Assembly (NCBI GenBank): GCA_031178805.1
Contig: JAPSIJ010000165.1
Location: 1-5,792 of the forward strand
Source of the DNA: Cellulomonas sp.
GTDB taxonomy: Bacteria; Actinomycetota; Actinomycetes; Actinomycetales; Cellulomonadaceae
Direction: 5' to 3'
Length of the DNA: 5,792 nt
The position numbers were made by a program, and so were the translations under genes. The notes under the pieces are model-generated. The model was given only the letters and a program-made list of their open reading frames with translations. It was not told where the DNA came from and did no database searches. Each line of letters begins with the position of its first letter. Position 1 is the first letter of the stretch. Below, one piece after another: positions 5,483-5,792 of this stretch.

Positions 5483-5509
5483 GATAGGCGTCGTCCGCGC
5501 CGCCGGGCA

Positions 5510-5525
5510 CGCGGCCCGGGCCGCG
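5510..5525. promoter_or_regulatory. Perfect 16-bp GC-only palindrome, candidate operator of the GRAM-domain gene
   Basis: CGCGGCCCGGGCCGCG is fully self-complementary and lies three bases upstream of the candidate -10 of the GRAM-domain gene, at -17 to -32 from its ATG. It could bind a regulator or form a cruciform. Because it contains only G and C, chance is a more serious explanation than for the 14-bp palindrome. Confidence 0.4.
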
Positions 5526-5528
5526 CGG

Positions 5529-5534
5529 TACGGT
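5529..5534 (+). promoter_or_regulatory. Candidate -10 element of the GRAM-domain gene, leaderless arrangement
   Basis: TACGGT fits TANNNT and ends seven bases before the ATG at 5542. No Shine-Dalgarno sequence precedes the ATG, so a leaderless transcript is the simplest reading. The -35 region shows no TTGAC-like match. Confidence 0.5.
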
Positions 5535-5541
5535 GCGCGAC

Positions 5542-5792
5542 ATGGGTGCGTGGATCGACGACGTGGTGCTGCAACCCGGCGAGTCCGTGGTGTGGGGAGT
5601 GCCGGCGACGTCGTCGCAGCACGGCATCGGGCGGGGCGGGCGGCTGACGCTCACCACCGCAGCCCTGGTGTTCCACCCGCACCGGGTCGACGCGGCCACG
5701 GGCGGGACGCCCTGGCGGGTGCCGCTGACGGCGGTCCGCGAGGTCGGCGTGCAACCGGTCGCGCTCGGGGACCTGTTCGCCGGGGGTCTGCG
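5542..5792 (+). CDS. GRAM/PH-like domain protein, partial (runs off right edge)
   Basis: The 83 visible residues start MGAWIDDVVLQPGESVVWGVPA and continue with GIGRGGRLTLTTAALVFHPHRVDAATG and TPWRVPLTAVREVGV. The pattern of a 'GRL-LT---LVF-PHR' strand pair followed by 'W-VPL--V--V' is the core of bacterial GRAM/PH-like domains (about residues 13-72), small beta folds that in eukaryotes bind membrane lipids; bacterial members are mostly uncharacterised. The start ATG has a TANNNT element seven bases upstream and no ribosome binding site. It is divergent from the membrane hydrolase with only 94 bp between start codons. The C-terminal part is out of view. Domain identity is by pattern recognition, and coding on this strand is supported by the in-frame, family-like protein. 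Confidence 0.8.
   Translation, partial: MGAWIDDVVLQPGESVVWGVPATSSQHGIGRGGRLTLTTAALVFHPHRVDAATGGTPWRVPLTAVREVGVQPVALGDLFAGGL

Noticed and set aside
5450..5754. Small open frames on both strands around the GRAM gene start
   Set aside because: They cover the divergent promoters and the antisense of the GRAM-like protein; none has a ribosome binding site or a recognisable domain.

Overview
The window is very GC-rich (roughly three quarters G+C by eye). Its codons are strongly G/C-ending, GTG starts are frequent, start sites often appear leaderless, and terminators lack a T-tract. Together with the protein families present, this points to a high-GC actinobacterium; a Cellulomonas-like member of Micrococcales is a plausible guess, but nothing here fixes the genus. 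There is no tRNA, rRNA, CRISPR array, transposase or phage gene, and no sign of recent transfer. It reads as ordinary chromosome.

Layout. (1) Positions 1-662, minus strand: the N-terminal 220 residues of an aldo/keto reductase that runs off the left edge. (2) Positions 663-816: a divergent intergenic region with an AT-rich island, two dyads and candidate promoters for both neighbours. (3) Positions 817-1770, plus strand: a stand-alone ATP-dependent DNA ligase of the LigC type, 317 residues. (4) Positions 1776-1809: a perfect 14-bp GC-rich stem that can end transcription from both sides. (5) Positions 1816-2862, minus strand: a zinc-dependent, probably NADP-dependent alcohol dehydrogenase like mycobacterial AdhC. 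(6) Positions 2989-3765, minus strand: a DinB/YfiT-superfamily protein with a pentapeptide-repeat-like N-terminus. (7) Positions 3839-4330, minus strand: a GNAT acetyltransferase. (8) Positions 4331-4484: a gap holding a threefold 11-bp tandem repeat. (9) Positions 4485-5447, minus strand: an alpha/beta hydrolase anchored by three predicted membrane helices. (10) Positions 5448-5541: a compact divergent promoter region with two perfect palindromes. (11) Position 5542 to the right edge, plus strand: the start of a GRAM/PH-like domain protein.

How the genes relate. Four minus-strand genes (hydrolase, GNAT, DinB, AdhC) lie head to tail, but gaps of 73-154 bp and separate promoter-like -10 elements suggest loosely grouped units, not one tight operon. 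Two oxidoreductases (aldo/keto reductase and AdhC) flank the ligase, and both could reduce aldehydes, but no pathway can be read from the window. I see no convincing new multi-gene system. The best leads are regulatory: the divergent hydrolase/GRAM promoter region, where each promoter carries its own palindrome between -35 and -10; the tandem 11-bp repeat upstream of the GNAT gene; and three genes whose -10 elements sit where a leaderless transcript would start.
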